Positions 7,806 to 16,983 are shown, counted from the first letter of the stretch. The stretch: 64,000 nucleotides of DNA from Amycolatopsis endophytica (GCF_013410405.1 NZ_JACCFK010000001.1:3162001-3226000); one strand, 5' to 3'. Notes: generated from the sequence alone by a model not told the origin. Numbers and translations are program-made.

Positions 7806-10800
7806 GCGGATCGATGGCACGACCGGCACGCAAGTCCACTGTGGACACACTGGGGGACATGGGGGCGATGATCGCGGGCCGGGACTGGTCGGCGACCCCG
7901 GTGGGCCCGGTCGAGGACTGGCCCGCGGACCTGCACGCGGCGCTGCGGATGGCACTGTCGTCGCGGTTCCCCATGCTCGTGTGGTGGGGGCCGGAACTGA
8001 CGGTGTTCTACAACGACGCCTACCGGCCCGCGATGGGCGAGAAGCACCCGCGTTACCTCGGCCGCCCGGCGTCGGAGTGCTGGGCGGAGGCGTGGGCCGA
8101 GCTGGGCCCGCTGGCACGGCACGTGATGGCGGGCAGGGGCGCCACCTACTCCGAGGACCAGCTGCTGTTCCTGGACCGCCACAACTACCTGGAGGAGACC
8201 TACTGGACCTTCTCCTGCAGCCCGATCGGCACCGAAGAGGGCGACGTACTGGGAGTCCTGGTCGCGGCGCAGGACACGACGGTGCACGTGATCCGGCAGC
8301 GGCGGCTCGCGGTCCTCAACGATCTCGGTGAGGTCTCCGCCGCCGCGTCGGTCTCCCAGGCGGGCCGGTCCGCGATCACCGCCCTGAGCGGGCACGGCGG
8401 GGACCTGCCGTTCGCGCTGGCGTACCTGTTCGACGACGGGCAGGCGTCCCTGGCCGCGTCCTACGGCGTCGGGCCGGGGGAACGGGCCGCGCCCGCGGTG
8501 CTCCACCGCGACGCCGGGCAGGTGTGGCCGTTGTGGGACGGCGAAACCCGGGTCTGCTCCGGACTGCGCGCGCGGTTCGGGGCGGACTTCGTCGAGCCGG
8601 TGGTGGTCGGGACCACGGCGCCGGACGAGGCCGTGGTGCTGCCGCTGATCGCCGCAGGGCGTCCCGAACCGGCCGGTGCGCTGGTGCTCGGGGTGTCGGC
8701 CTACCAGGCGCTCGACGCCGACTACGTGGCCTTCCTGGAGCTGGTCGGCGGTCAGGTGTCGAGCGTGATCACCGACGCGCTCGCCTACGAGGGCGAGCGG
8801 CGCCGGTCGGAGGCGCTGGCCGAACTGGGCCGCGCCAAGAGCGAGTTCTTCGCCAACGTCAGCCACGAGTTCCGTACCCCGCTCACCCTGATCGCCGGAC
8901 CGGCCGAGGACGCGCTCGCCGATGAGACCGAGCCGCTGCCGCCGGGGCAGCGCGAGCGGCTGGAGCTGGTGCACCGCAACGCGCGGCGCCTGCGGCGCCT
9001 GGTCAACGACCTGCTCGACTTCGCCAAGATCGAGGCGGGGCGGCTGCAGCCGGACGCCGCGCCGCACGACCTCGCCGCGCTGACCACGGAGATCGCGGAG
9101 AGCTTCGCCCCGGCCGTGCGCCGCGCGGGACTGAGGTTCGAGATCGACTGTCCCCCGTTGTCCCGCGCGGTCAGCGTCGACCCGGAGATGTGGGAGAAGA
9201 TCGTCCTCAACCTGCTGTCCAACGGGCTCAAGTACACCCGCGAGGGCAGCGTCGCGATCCGGCTGCACGACAGGGACGGACGCGCGGAACTGACCGTCAC
9301 CGACACCGGCGCCGGTATCGCCGCCGACGAGCTGCCGCGGTTGTTCCAGCGGTTCCACCGCGTTCGCGACCGGGAGGGCCGGTCCCACGAGGGCGCCGGC
9401 ATCGGGCTGGCGCTGGTGCGGGAACTGGCGCGGTTGCACGACGGTGCGGTTTCGGCCGAGTCGGCCGAGGGCTCCGGCAGCACCTTCACCGTGCGGTTGC
9501 CGCTGGCGGCCGGCCCGCCGCCCGCGTCGGCCGAGCACACGCTCACCGCGGCCCCGGCCTACCACGACGAGGCCCTGCAGTGGCGCGTCGACGGTGACGC
9601 ACCGGAGCCGCCAGCGGACGAGGCGGCCCCGACACTGCTGGTGGTCGAGGACAACACCGACCTGAGCCGGTTCATCGCGCGGCTGCTGCGCCCGCTCGGG
9701 CGGGTGCTGACCGCGCGGGACGGTGCCGAGGGACTGGAGCTGGCGCGCCGCCACCGGCCGGACCTCGTGCTCTCCGACGTGATGATGCCGCGCCTGGACG
9801 GGTTCGGGCTGTTGCGGGCGCTGCGCGCGGAACCGGCCACGAAGTCCGTGCCGATCCTGTTTCTCTCGGCGCGGGCGGGGGTCGAGGCCGCGGTGTCCGG
9901 GCTGGAAGCAGGCGCCGACGACTACCTGCCGAAGCCGTTCTCCGGCGTGGAACTGCTGGCACGGGTGCGGGCCAACCTCGCGCTCGCCGCCCTGCGGCGC
10001 AACGAGTCGGAGTTCCGCAGGGCGATGGTCGAGTCGTTGCGGGAGGGCGTGTTCGTCGCGGACGGACGCGGCACGATCGTCGAGGCGAACGAGGCGTTCG
10101 CGACGATCACCGGGTACGACGCGGAAAGCCTGCCGATGTCCTGGCCGTACCCGTGGGTGGACGGCGACGACGTGGCGGACCACGACCTGGTGTCCTACGT
10201 CGGGGACGGCCGCGAGGCATCGCTCGGGATCGAGCGCCCGGACGGCAGCGGGGTGTGGGTCGCGCTGACGGTCACGAGGGCCGACGGCGGCTGGCTGGTC
10301 GGCACGCTGCGGGACGTGACGGTGGAGAAGCAGGTGGCCGACCGGGAGGCGGTGCTGGCCGCGTTCACCGCGGAGCTGGCGGCGGCCACCGACGTGGCCG
10401 AAGTGCTCGACGCCGGTGTCGCCGCGCTGCGGTCCGTCCTCGACGCGACCCGGGTGGTGGCAGCGATCTGGCCGGGCCTGGAGAGCGAGGGGCTGGTCGC
10501 GGGCGCTTCGGGGGCGGGGTCGTTCGACGAGCTCGACCCGGAACTGTACGAGCGGCTGGACGCGGCACGTGCGCGGGCGCCGGGCCGGATCTGGCCGGGC
10601 ACCACCGGCACCGAGCTGGGCACCACGCTCGGCGACGACGACGCCGTGGTGTGGGCCGAACGCGTGAACCGGCCGCTGGAGGGCGAGGACAGCGCCCTGT
10701 TCGGGATGCTCGCCGCCCAGCTCGCGCAGGCGCTGGGCCGGGCGCGCAGTTACGACCAGGCACGCGCGGTCGCCCTGACGCTGCAGCACGCCATCCTCGG

Positions 10801-11851
10801 CCCGACCGATCTGCCCGGCGGGTTCGCCGTCCGGTACGAACCCGCGGTGCGCCCGCTGGAGGTCGGTGGCGACTGGTACGACGTGTCCCGCCTGCCGGAC
10901 GGCCGGATCGCGGTGGTCGTCGGCGACTGCGTCGGGCGCGGTCTCGCGGCGGCGGCGGTGATGGGGCAGCTGCGCAGCGCGTGCAGCGCGCTGTTGCGCA
11001 GTTACGGCGACCCGGCGCGGGCGCTGGACCAGCTCGACGGGTTCGCCCGGCAGATCCCGGGAGCGTTGTGCACCACGGTGTTCTGCGCGGTGGTCGACCC
11101 CGACGCCGGTGTGGTGACCTACTCCAGCGCCGGGCACCCCTCGGCGGTGCTCAGCCACGACGACGGCACGGATTCGTTACTGGATCAGGCGTTGTCCGTG
11201 CCGCTGGCCGTGCGCCGGTCCGCGGACCGTCCACGCGCGACGGTGCCGCTGCGGCCGGGATCGGTGCTGCTGCTCTACACCGACGGCCTCGTCGAGCGTC
11301 ACGGGCTGCCGATCGACGAGGCGATCGAGAACGCCCGCGCGACGGTGCGTGAGGTGCCCGCCCGCAGGCCCGCGGAGATCACCGAGCACCTGCTGGCCAA
11401 GCTGCTCCCGGCCAGTGGGCACAACGACGATGTCGCCGTGCTGGTCTACGTGCACCCGCCGGGGCCGCTGCGGCTGGATCTGCCCGCCGAACCGTCGAGC
11501 CTGGTGGACATGCGGCGGGAGTTGCGGCGGTGGCTGGCGGAGTCGAACGTGCCGGACGAGCCCGCCGCCGACGTGATCCTGGCCGTGGACGAAGCCTGCA
11601 CGAACTCGATCGAGCACGGGTACGCGGGGCGGCCGGACGGGTTGCTGACCCTGACCGCGGCGGTCGGTGAGGACGGGTTGGAGATCGTCATCACCGACGA
11701 CGGCACGTGGCGTACGCCGCCGTCCGACCCCGGCATCCGTGGCCGCGGGGTCGGGTTGATGCGGGCGTTGATGACCGAGGTGGAGATTTCGCCGGGGGAC
11801 GACGGGAGCCGGGTGCGGATGACCCGGTCGTTGGCGGATCCGGCGCCGTAG
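7802..11851 (+). CDS. Giant hybrid regulator: PAS-GAF-histidine kinase-receiver-PAS-GAF-SpoIIE phosphatase-RsbW ATPase
   Basis: A 1,349-residue cytoplasmic protein. Order and approximate residues: PAS-like (30-160); GAF (175-335); HisKA with SHEFRTP, His355; HATPase_c (455-565); receiver with acceptor Asp659 and a KPF signature; PAS (715-820); GAF-like (830-985); SpoIIE/PP2C (GGDWYDV, Asp1024; DCVGRGLAAA; HNDDVAVLV); and a C-terminal RsbW-like ATPase (DEACTNSIEHGY, Asn1268; GRGVGLMRAL). It therefore combines a complete two-component hybrid with both enzymes of a partner switch, so a His-Asp relay could gate STAS dephosphorylation and phosphorylation. The TTG start at 7802 couples it to the STAS gene; ATG at 7814 is an alternative. 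Its end lies 3 bp from the convergent bkd operon. Confidence 0.87.
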   Translation: MSGSMARPARKSTVDTLGDMGAMIAGRDWSATPVGPVEDWPADLHAALRMALSSRFPMLVWWGPELTVFYNDAYRPAMGEKHPRYLGRPASECWAEAWAELGPLARHVMAGRGATYSEDQLLFLDRHNYLEETYWTFSCSPIGTEEGDVLGVLVAAQDTTVHVIRQRRLAVLNDLGEVSAAASVSQAGRSAITALSGHGGDLPFALAYLFDDGQASLAASYGVGPGERAAPAVLHRDAGQVWPLWDGETRVCSGLRARFGADFVEPVVVGTTAPDEAVVLPLIAAGRPEPAGALVLGVSAYQALDADYVAFLELVGGQVSSVITDALAYEGERRRSEALAELGRAKSEFFANVSHEFRTPLTLIAGPAEDALADETEPLPPGQRERLELVHRNARRLRRLVNDLLDFAKIEAGRLQPDAAPHDLAALTTEIAESFAPAVRRAGLRFEIDCPPLSRAVSVDPEMWEKIVLNLLSNGLKYTREGSVAIRLHDRDGRAELTVTDTGAGIAADELPRLFQRFHRVRDREGRSHEGAGIGLALVRELARLHDGAVSAESAEGSGSTFTVRLPLAAGPPPASAEHTLTAAPAYHDEALQWRVDGDAPEPPADEAAPTLLVVEDNTDLSRFIARLLRPLGRVLTARDGAEGLELARRHRPDLVLSDVMMPRLDGFGLLRALRAEPATKSVPILFLSARAGVEAAVSGLEAGADDYLPKPFSGVELLARVRANLALAALRRNESEFRRAMVESLREGVFVADGRGTIVEANEAFATITGYDAESLPMSWPYPWVDGDDVADHDLVSYVGDGREASLGIERPDGSGVWVALTVTRADGGWLVGTLRDVTVEKQVADREAVLAAFTAELAAATDVAEVLDAGVAALRSVLDATRVVAAIWPGLESEGLVAGASGAGSFDELDPELYERLDAARARAPGRIWPGTTGTELGTTLGDDDAVVWAERVNRPLEGEDSALFGMLAAQLAQALGRARSYDQARAVALTLQHAILGPTDLPGGFAVRYEPAVRPLEVGGDWYDVSRLPDGRIAVVVGDCVGRGLAAAAVMGQLRSACSALLRSYGDPARALDQLDGFARQIPGALCTTVFCAVVDPDAGVVTYSSAGHPSAVLSHDDGTDSLLDQALSVPLAVRRSADRPRATVPLRPGSVLLLYTDGLVERHGLPIDEAIENARATVREVPARRPAEITEHLLAKLLPASGHNDDVAVLVYVHPPGPLRLDLPAEPSSLVDMRRELRRWLAESNVPDEPAADVILAVDEACTNSIEHGYAGRPDGLLTLTAAVGEDGLEIVITDDGTWRTPPSDPGIRGRGVGLMRALMTEVEISPGDDGSRVRMTRSLADPAP

Positions 11852-11854
11852 GCG

Positions 11855-13045
11855 CTAGAGATCGGCGAGTGCGGACAGCGGGTTTTCCACCGCGTCCGCG
11901 ACGAACCGGAGAAAACCCGCCGCCGTGCCGCCGTCGCACACCCGGTGGTCGAACACGAGCGACAACTGCGTCATCCGGCGCGGCACGATCTGCCCGTCCA
12001 CCACCCACGGTTTCGGCACGATCCGGCCCATGCCGAGGATGGCGACCTCGGGGTGGTTGATGATCGCCGCGCTGCCGTCGACGCCGAACACGCCGTAGTT
12101 GTTGAGCGTGAACGTCCCTGGCGCTTCGGGGGCGGCGCCGTCGCGAGCCGTGGACACGACCCGCCGGATCTCGGGGTCCAGTTCGCGGGCGCTCAACCGG
12201 TCGGCCCGCCGCACCACGGGCACGACCAGGCCGCGCTCCGCCTGGGTCGCGATACCGAGGTTGACTCCGTCGAACTGGACGATCTCGTCGTCGTCCACCC
12301 GCGCGTTCAGGTCCGGGAACCGCGCCAGCCCGGCGACCACGAACCGGGCCACCAGCGCGAGCAGACCCGTCCCCGACAGGGACTCGCGCAGTTCCACCAG
12401 CGCGGTGGCGTCGGCGTCGACCCAGGTGGTCGCCTCGGGGATTTCGCGGCGGCTCCGGCTCAACGTGGTCGCGATCGCCTTGCGCATGCCCCGCAGCGGG
12501 ACGCGTTCCCGGATGCCGAGACCGGTGCGGTCGTCGCCGTCCGGACGCGGAGCCGTGGCGCGTTCCACGTCGGTGCGGGTGATGAGGCCGTCCGTGCCGG
12601 TGCCGGTGATCCCCGTCAGGTCCACACCACGTTCGCGGGCCAGCTTCCGGACGATCGGCGACTGCGTGCGTGGCCGGTCCAGCACCACGGTCCGGAGTCC
12701 GGCCGGCCTGCGGCGGCGCCGTCGCCCGTTGGTCTGAGCGCTGGTCCCGTAGCCGATGAGGACGTTGCCCGAACCGGCCCGCTCCTCCTCGGCGTAGGTG
12801 GCGGCCGCGGGCCGGCCGACGGTGATCAACGGTTCGCCGACCTGCACGGTGCCGCCGGGTTCGCCGTGCAGCTCGGTGACGACACCGCCGTAGGGCGAGG
12901 GGACCTCGACCATCGCCTTCGCGGTCTCGACCTCGGCGACCGGCGCGTCGACGGCGATCGTGTCGCCGACCGCCACCAGCCAGCGCACCAGCTGGGCCTC
13001 GGTGAGCCCTTCGCCGAGATCGGGGAGGGTGAACGTGTCGCTCAT
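11855..13045 (-). CDS. bkdC: Branched-chain keto-acid dehydrogenase E2, dihydrolipoamide acyltransferase
   Basis: A 396-residue E2. A single lipoyl domain (residues 1-80) carries VETAKAMVEV with lipoylated Lys43. A peripheral-subunit-binding domain follows (about 125-160, SPIVRKLARERGVDL), then the acyltransferase core with FDHRVCDGG (His367, Asp371). It transfers branched acyl groups to CoA, supplying branched-chain acyl-CoA primers for fatty acid and secondary-metabolite synthesis. Its ATG overlaps the E1beta stop by ATGA. No E3 gene is in the window, so a dihydrolipoamide dehydrogenase encoded elsewhere must serve. Confidence 0.92.
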   Translation of the reverse strand: MSDTFTLPDLGEGLTEAQLVRWLVAVGDTIAVDAPVAEVETAKAMVEVPSPYGGVVTELHGEPGGTVQVGEPLITVGRPAAATYAEEERAGSGNVLIGYGTSAQTNGRRRRRRPAGLRTVVLDRPRTQSPIVRKLARERGVDLTGITGTGTDGLITRTDVERATAPRPDGDDRTGLGIRERVPLRGMRKAIATTLSRSRREIPEATTWVDADATALVELRESLSGTGLLALVARFVVAGLARFPDLNARVDDDEIVQFDGVNLGIATQAERGLVVPVVRRADRLSARELDPEIRRVVSTARDGAAPEAPGTFTLNNYGVFGVDGSAAIINHPEVAILGMGRIVPKPWVVDGQIVPRRMTQLSLVFDHRVCDGGTAAGFLRFVADAVENPLSALADL

Positions 13046-14028
13046 GCGCGGTCCCAGTTCAGCTCGTCGACGGTGTCCAGGATCCGGTCCACCGAGGGCA
13101 GGTGGTGGCGTTCGAGTTTCGGTGGCGGGTAAGGGATGTCGAAGCCGCCGACCCGGCGGACCGGCGCCTCCAGATAGGGGAAGCACTGCTCGCTGACCCG
13201 TGCGGCGATCTCGGCCGCGACGGAGGCGAAGCCCTGCGCCTCGGCCACGACGACGGCGCGCCCTGTCGCGGCGACGGCCCGCGCGACGGTGTCGTCGTCG
13301 AACGGGACGATCGAGCGGACGTCGACGACCGCGAGGTCCCGGCCCTCCGCGGCGGCCTGCTCGGCGGCGGCGAGCGCGACCGGCACGGACGGGCCGTAGG
13401 CGATGAGGGTCGCGTCCCGGCCGGGACGGCGTACCACCGCTCGTCCGATCGGGGGAACGGCGCGGTCGACGTCGACCTCCTCACGGGTGAAGTAGTGCTT
13501 CTTCGGTTCGAGGAAGATCACCGGATCCGGGTAGGCGATGGCCGCGCGGAGCAGACCGTAGGCGTCCTCGTTGGTCGCCGGGGCGACGACGGTCAGGCCC
13601 GGGGTGTGCGCGTAGTAGGTCTCGGAGGAGTCGCAGTGGTGCTCGACACCGCCGATGCCGCCGGCGTAGGGGACGCGCACGACCACCGGCAGCCGCACGC
13701 GGCCGCGGGTGCGGTTGCCCATCTTCGCCAGGTGACTGGTGATCTGCTCGAACGCGGGGTAGGCGAAGGCGTCGAACTGCATTTCGACCACGGGCCGGAA
13801 GCCGTTCATCGCCATCCCGATCGCCAGTCCGACGATGCCGGACTCGGCCAGCGGCGTGTCGAAGCAGCGCTGCTCGCCGAAGGTCTCGGTGAGCCCGTCG
13901 GTCACCCGGAAGACGCCGCCGAGCGGGCCGACGTCCTCGCCGAACACGACGACGGACGGGTCCTCGGTCATGGCGTCGCGCAGGGCGGTGTTGAGGGCCT
14001 GCGCCATGGTCAGCTTGGTCGCGGTCAT
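13042..14028 (-). CDS. bkdB: Branched-chain keto-acid dehydrogenase E1 beta subunit
   Basis: A 328-residue transketolase-like beta subunit. FGEDVGPLGGVFRVTDGL, the CFDTPLAESGIVGLAIGMA block and the C-terminal transketolase domain (VDVRSIVPFDDDTV) are diagnostic of E1beta of 2-oxo acid dehydrogenases. The histidine-rich GVEHHCDSSETYYAH segment matches the BCKDH group. It forms a heterotetramer with E1alpha and decarboxylates the 2-oxo acids of Val, Leu and Ile. It is translationally coupled on both sides by ATGA-type overlaps. Confidence 0.92.
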   Translation of the reverse strand: MTATKLTMAQALNTALRDAMTEDPSVVVFGEDVGPLGGVFRVTDGLTETFGEQRCFDTPLAESGIVGLAIGMAMNGFRPVVEMQFDAFAYPAFEQITSHLAKMGNRTRGRVRLPVVVRVPYAGGIGGVEHHCDSSETYYAHTPGLTVVAPATNEDAYGLLRAAIAYPDPVIFLEPKKHYFTREEVDVDRAVPPIGRAVVRRPGRDATLIAYGPSVPVALAAAEQAAAEGRDLAVVDVRSIVPFDDDTVARAVAATGRAVVVAEAQGFASVAAEIAARVSEQCFPYLEAPVRRVGGFDIPYPPPKLERHHLPSVDRILDTVDELNWDRA

Positions 14029-15068
14029 GCCGGCTCCTCGTCGGCTTCGAGTTCGGCGCGCAGAAGGTCGGCCTGCGTGGTCAGCTGCGGGGTCGGGGTG
14101 GCGTAGACGTGGGCGAACAGCTCCGCCGGATCGGGCGCGCTCTCGGTGGACAGCCCGGCCCGCAGGCGCGCCGCGAGTTCCTCGGCGTCGTCCCGGAACT
14201 CGTCGCCGGACAGGCCGAGATACGACCGCATCCGGACCAGCGGGTCGCGGGGCCGCCATTCGTCGACCTCGGCGTCGGTGCGGTAGCGGGTGGCGTCGTC
14301 GGCGTTGGTGTGGGCGTCGATGCGGTAGGTGTCGGCCTCGACGAGGGTCGGGCCCCCGCCGGACGCGGCGCGTTCGACGGCCTCGCCCAGCACGGCCAGC
14401 AGTGCCGCGAGGTCGTTGCCGTCGACGAGCGCGGACGGGACGCCGTAGCCGATTCCCTTGTCCGCCAGCGATTTCGCGGCGGACTGGCGGGCCAGCGGGA
14501 CGGAGATCGCGTACTTGTTGTTCTGCACCAGGAAGACGACCGGGGCGCCGAAGACCGCGGCGAAGTTGAGGGCTTCGTGGAAGTCGCCCTCGCTGGTGGC
14601 GCCGTCGCCGCAGAGGGCCATCACCACGGTGTCCTCGCCCTTGAGCGTGGCGGCGTGCGCGACGCCGACGGCGTGCAGGAGCTGCGTGGCGAGTGGCGTC
14701 GACTGTGGTGCGACGTGGTGTGTGGCCGGGTCGTAGCCGCAGTGCCAGTCACCGCGCAGCATCATCAGGACCTCGACCGGGTCGACGCCGCGTTCCACGA
14801 CGGCGACGGTGTCGCGGTAGGTGGGGAAGAGCCAGTCACCGGACCGCAGCACGGCGGCCGCCGCGACCTGGCAGGCCTCCTGCCCGAGCGATGACGGGTA
14901 GACCGCGAGCTTGCCCTGCCGGACGAGCGCTCCGGCCTGCTCGTTGAGGCGCCGGCCCAGGACGAGCGAGCGGTAGCGGGCCCGCAGCTCGGCGGGGTCC
15001 GGCATCGCGTAACGCTCGTCGGGGTGGACCGTGCCGTCGGGGTTCAGGAGGCGGACTGCCTCGGTCAT
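14025..15068 (-). CDS. bkdA: Branched-chain keto-acid dehydrogenase E1 alpha subunit
   Basis: A 347-residue E1alpha. The thiamine-diphosphate motif GDGATSEGDFHEALN...NN is present, as is SSLGQEACQVAAAA of the BCKDH/PDH alpha family, and the phosphorylation-loop-like region DEWRPRDPLVRM. ATG at 15068 is preferred to the GTG two codons upstream because GGAGG lies 5-6 nt before it. It is the first gene of the bkd operon and is divergent from an Lrp/AsnC regulator, the usual genetic arrangement for bkd control by a BkdR-type protein. Confidence 0.92.
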   Translation of the reverse strand: MTEAVRLLNPDGTVHPDERYAMPDPAELRARYRSLVLGRRLNEQAGALVRQGKLAVYPSSLGQEACQVAAAAVLRSGDWLFPTYRDTVAVVERGVDPVEVLMMLRGDWHCGYDPATHHVAPQSTPLATQLLHAVGVAHAATLKGEDTVVMALCGDGATSEGDFHEALNFAAVFGAPVVFLVQNNKYAISVPLARQSAAKSLADKGIGYGVPSALVDGNDLAALLAVLGEAVERAASGGGPTLVEADTYRIDAHTNADDATRYRTDAEVDEWRPRDPLVRMRSYLGLSGDEFRDDAEELAARLRAGLSTESAPDPAELFAHVYATPTPQLTTQADLLRAELEADEEPA

Positions 15069-15092
15069 GCGCACCTCCAGCGAAGACAGAAC

Positions 15093-15150
15093 GTCTCGAT
15101 TCTGCTTTCATGGGGGACTGTTGAACAGCTGGAGCAGGACAAGTCGAGAC
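15093..15150. promoter_or_regulatory. Divergent bkd/Lrp control region with inverted repeats
   Basis: The 94-bp intergenic region holds the inverted pair GTCTCGA (15093-15099) and TCGAGAC (15144-15150), and between them the palindrome CTGTT-G-AACAG (15118-15128). Lrp/AsnC proteins usually bind several spaced half-sites in such divergent promoters. Assignment to the adjacent regulator is inference. Confidence 0.45.
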
Positions 15151-15162
15151 GGATCGAGTGCG

Positions 15163-15666
15163 ATGTCGGGTTCTTCGAACGATGTGTCCAGCCAGGGGGC
15201 CACCGCGACGCCACGGCCTGGACGGTTGGCACCCGCGCTCGACGAGATCGACCAGCGGATCGTGCGCGAACTGACCACTGACGGGCGGCTGTCGGTGCGC
15301 GTGCTGGCCGAGCGGGTCAACATCTCGCGCGCGAACGCCTACAGCCGCTTGGCGCGCCTCGTGGAGACCGGTGTGCTGACCCGCTTCACGGCGAGGGTCG
15401 ATCCGGCGAAGGTCGGTTTGTCGACCTCGGCCTACGTGACGCTCAACGTGCGGCAGAACTCGTGGCGGCACCTGACCGAGCATCTGCGGCGCATTCCGGA
15501 GGTCGAGCACATGGCCCTGGTCGGCGGCGAGTTCGACGTGATGCTCCTGGTGCGCGCCACGGACAACGAACACCTGCGGCACGTGGTGCTCGACCGGCTC
15601 CAGGACATCCCCGGCGTACTCGGCACGCACACCACCCTGATCTTCGAGGACATCGACAACCACTGA
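15163..15666 (+). CDS. Lrp/AsnC-family transcriptional regulator (BkdR-like)
   Basis: A 167-residue protein. An N-terminal tail of about 25 residues precedes an AsnC-type winged HTH (about 27-75: LDEIDQRIVRELTTDGRLSV, then NISRANAYSRLARL) and the RAM effector domain (about 90-160). ATG at 15163 is the first ATG after the divergent promoter elements; no strong ribosome-binding site helps. Being divergent from the bkd operon, it most likely senses branched-chain amino acids and controls their catabolism, as Pseudomonas BkdR does. That role is inferred from position only. Confidence 0.85.
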   Translation: MSGSSNDVSSQGATATPRPGRLAPALDEIDQRIVRELTTDGRLSVRVLAERVNISRANAYSRLARLVETGVLTRFTARVDPAKVGLSTSAYVTLNVRQNSWRHLTEHLRRIPEVEHMALVGGEFDVMLLVRATDNEHLRHVVLDRLQDIPGVLGTHTTLIFEDIDNH

Positions 15667-15803
15667 CCCGACCCGCAAACCCCGGAACGCAGAACTCGCG
15701 CACACCTCCGGCGAGTCCCACACTCAGCACCCCGAACCCCACGCTCGCCAACCGCGCCCGGCAACGCAACGCACCCCACCCCTGAACCACCCCTCTCCCG
15801 CAA

Positions 15804-15900
15804 CCCGATCCCCAGCCAACTCGGTTGCCGAGCCATCGAGTCAAGCCACGCTTTCCCGGCTTGACGCGATGTCTCGGCAACCGAACACTGAAAGATCGGG
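15804..15900. repeat. 97-nt imperfect palindromic element (long hairpin)
   Basis: Arms 15822-15847 and 15858-15883 are 26 nt each with 2 mismatches around a 10-nt loop, starting CGGTTGCCGAG and ending CTCGGCAACCG. An outer pair CCCGATC (15804-15810) and GATCGGG (15894-15900) extends it. It resembles a REP/MITE-like mobile palindrome more than a terminator: it is far too long, has no U-tract, and lies 140 bp past the Lrp stop. Confidence 0.75.
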
Positions 15901-16010
15901 TTCGGGAGGACCAAAAGCCGGGGCGCGCCAGCGCCCACGGCCCGAGGCGTAGCGAAGCGAAGCCCGGCGCCCCCAGCCGCGCGCAGCGCGAAACCCGCGT
16001 AGCGGCCCCC

Positions 16011-16116
16011 GAAACGCAGCACTCGCCCCCACGAACGCAGAACTCACCCGCCGGAACGCAGAACTCACCCGCGGGAACGTGGGACTCACCCGCGGGAACG
16101 TGGGACTCGCGCGCGG
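16011..16116. repeat. Five tandem copies of a 21-bp repeat in two variants
   Basis: Units start at 16011 (22 nt, degenerate), 16033, 16054, 16075 and 16096. Two variants occur: GAACGCAGAACTCACCCG (16033, 16054) and GAACGTGGGACTCACCCG (16075, 16096 with a changed end). The block ends 35 bp before the AraC start codon, so it may overlap that promoter. There are no unique spacers, so it is not a CRISPR array. Confidence 0.85.
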
Positions 16117-16150
16117 CAGGTCCGGAGCGAGCGCGGCTAGGCTCGGCGGC

Positions 16151-16954
16151 ATGGTCGAGCCGGTCGAGCGGGACAGTCGCGGCATCCTGCATCCGGGTGA
16201 GGGGCTGCGGCGCTTCGAGCTGACCCGGTTTCCGCCGTCGGCGGGGGTGGGGCGTTTCGTGGACCGCTACTGGCTCGTCTCCTGGGACCTGACCGGCACC
16301 TACGAGCAGCATGTCCTCGCGCACCCGGTGGTGAACGTGGTGTTCGAAGTCAGTGGCGGCACGGTGAACGGCGTGCAAACCGAGCGGTTCACCAGACAAC
16401 TGTCCGGGCGGGGGCGTGCGCTGGGCGTGATGTTCCGGCCGGGCGGGTTCCGTCCGTTCCTCGGCCGGGCGCTGGCCACGATCACCGACACGGTGCACCC
16501 GGTCGTCGACGAGTTCCCGGCGCTGCACCCGGCCGAGCCTGCCCTGGTCGAGGCCCTCAGGAACGGCACCGGCGGCGCCGAGATCGCCGAACTGGCCGAT
16601 GACGCACTCGCCGGGCTGGTCCCGGACGCGCGCCATCCGGCCGAGGACACGATCGCGCTGGCCGAGCTCGCCGCCAAAAAACGCGACCTGCGGCGCGTGG
16701 AGGATCTGGCCGCACTCGCCGGGACGAGCGTGCGTGCGTTGCAGCGTGCGTTCCACGATCACGTGGGCGTCGGCCCGAAGTGGGTGCTGCGGCGGTACCG
16801 GCTCTACGACGCGGCCGAACGTGCGGCGCGGGCCGAGGCCGTCGACTGGGCGGCGCTCGCGGTCGACCTCGGCTACGCCGACCAGGCGCACCTGACCCGT
16901 GAGTTCACGTCGGTGGTGGGCGAACCGCCCGCCCGGTACGCACGCCGCTCCTGA
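16151..16954 (+). CDS. AraC-family transcriptional regulator with DUF6597-type N-terminus
   Basis: A 267-residue protein. The N-terminal half (about 20-120: FELTRFPPSAGVGRFVDRYW, then HVLAHPVVNVVFEVSGG) matches the cupin-like domain common in actinobacterial AraC regulators. The C-terminal AraC HTH (about 190-262) includes GTSVRALQRAFHDHVGVGPK and LGYADQAHLTREF. ATG at 16151 excludes an upstream in-frame extension that would translate the 21-bp repeats. Its target is unknown. The KDG kinase operon downstream already carries its own IclR gene. Confidence 0.85.
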   Translation: MVEPVERDSRGILHPGEGLRRFELTRFPPSAGVGRFVDRYWLVSWDLTGTYEQHVLAHPVVNVVFEVSGGTVNGVQTERFTRQLSGRGRALGVMFRPGGFRPFLGRALATITDTVHPVVDEFPALHPAEPALVEALRNGTGGAEIAELADDALAGLVPDARHPAEDTIALAELAAKKRDLRRVEDLAALAGTSVRALQRAFHDHVGVGPKWVLRRYRLYDAAERAARAEAVDWAALAVDLGYADQAHLTREFTSVVGEPPARYARRS

Positions 16955-16983
16955 CCCGGAACCTCTCCGAACCGCCACCTGGT

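Larger units (their letters stand above)
15667..16150. other. 484-bp gene-free repetitive region between the Lrp and AraC genes
   Basis: I see no credible gene here. The region holds one degenerate 17-nt repeat unit just after the Lrp stop (15684-15700), the long palindrome at 15804-15900, a low-complexity CG-rich stretch (about 15905-16010), and the 21-bp tandem repeats at 16011-16116. The promoter of the AraC gene must also lie in or just after the repeats. Confidence 0.7.

Noticed and set aside
7559..11158. Very long open frame antisense to the giant hybrid regulator
   Set aside because: It mirrors third-position GC bias of a real gene with full conserved domains on the plus strand, and has no recognisable motif itself.
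15804..15900. Transcription terminator of the Lrp gene
   Set aside because: It lies 138 bp past the stop codon, is far longer than a terminator stem, and has no U-tract; a mobile palindrome fits better.
16011..16116. CRISPR array
   Set aside because: The repeat units abut one another with no spacers, only five are present, and there are no cas genes.
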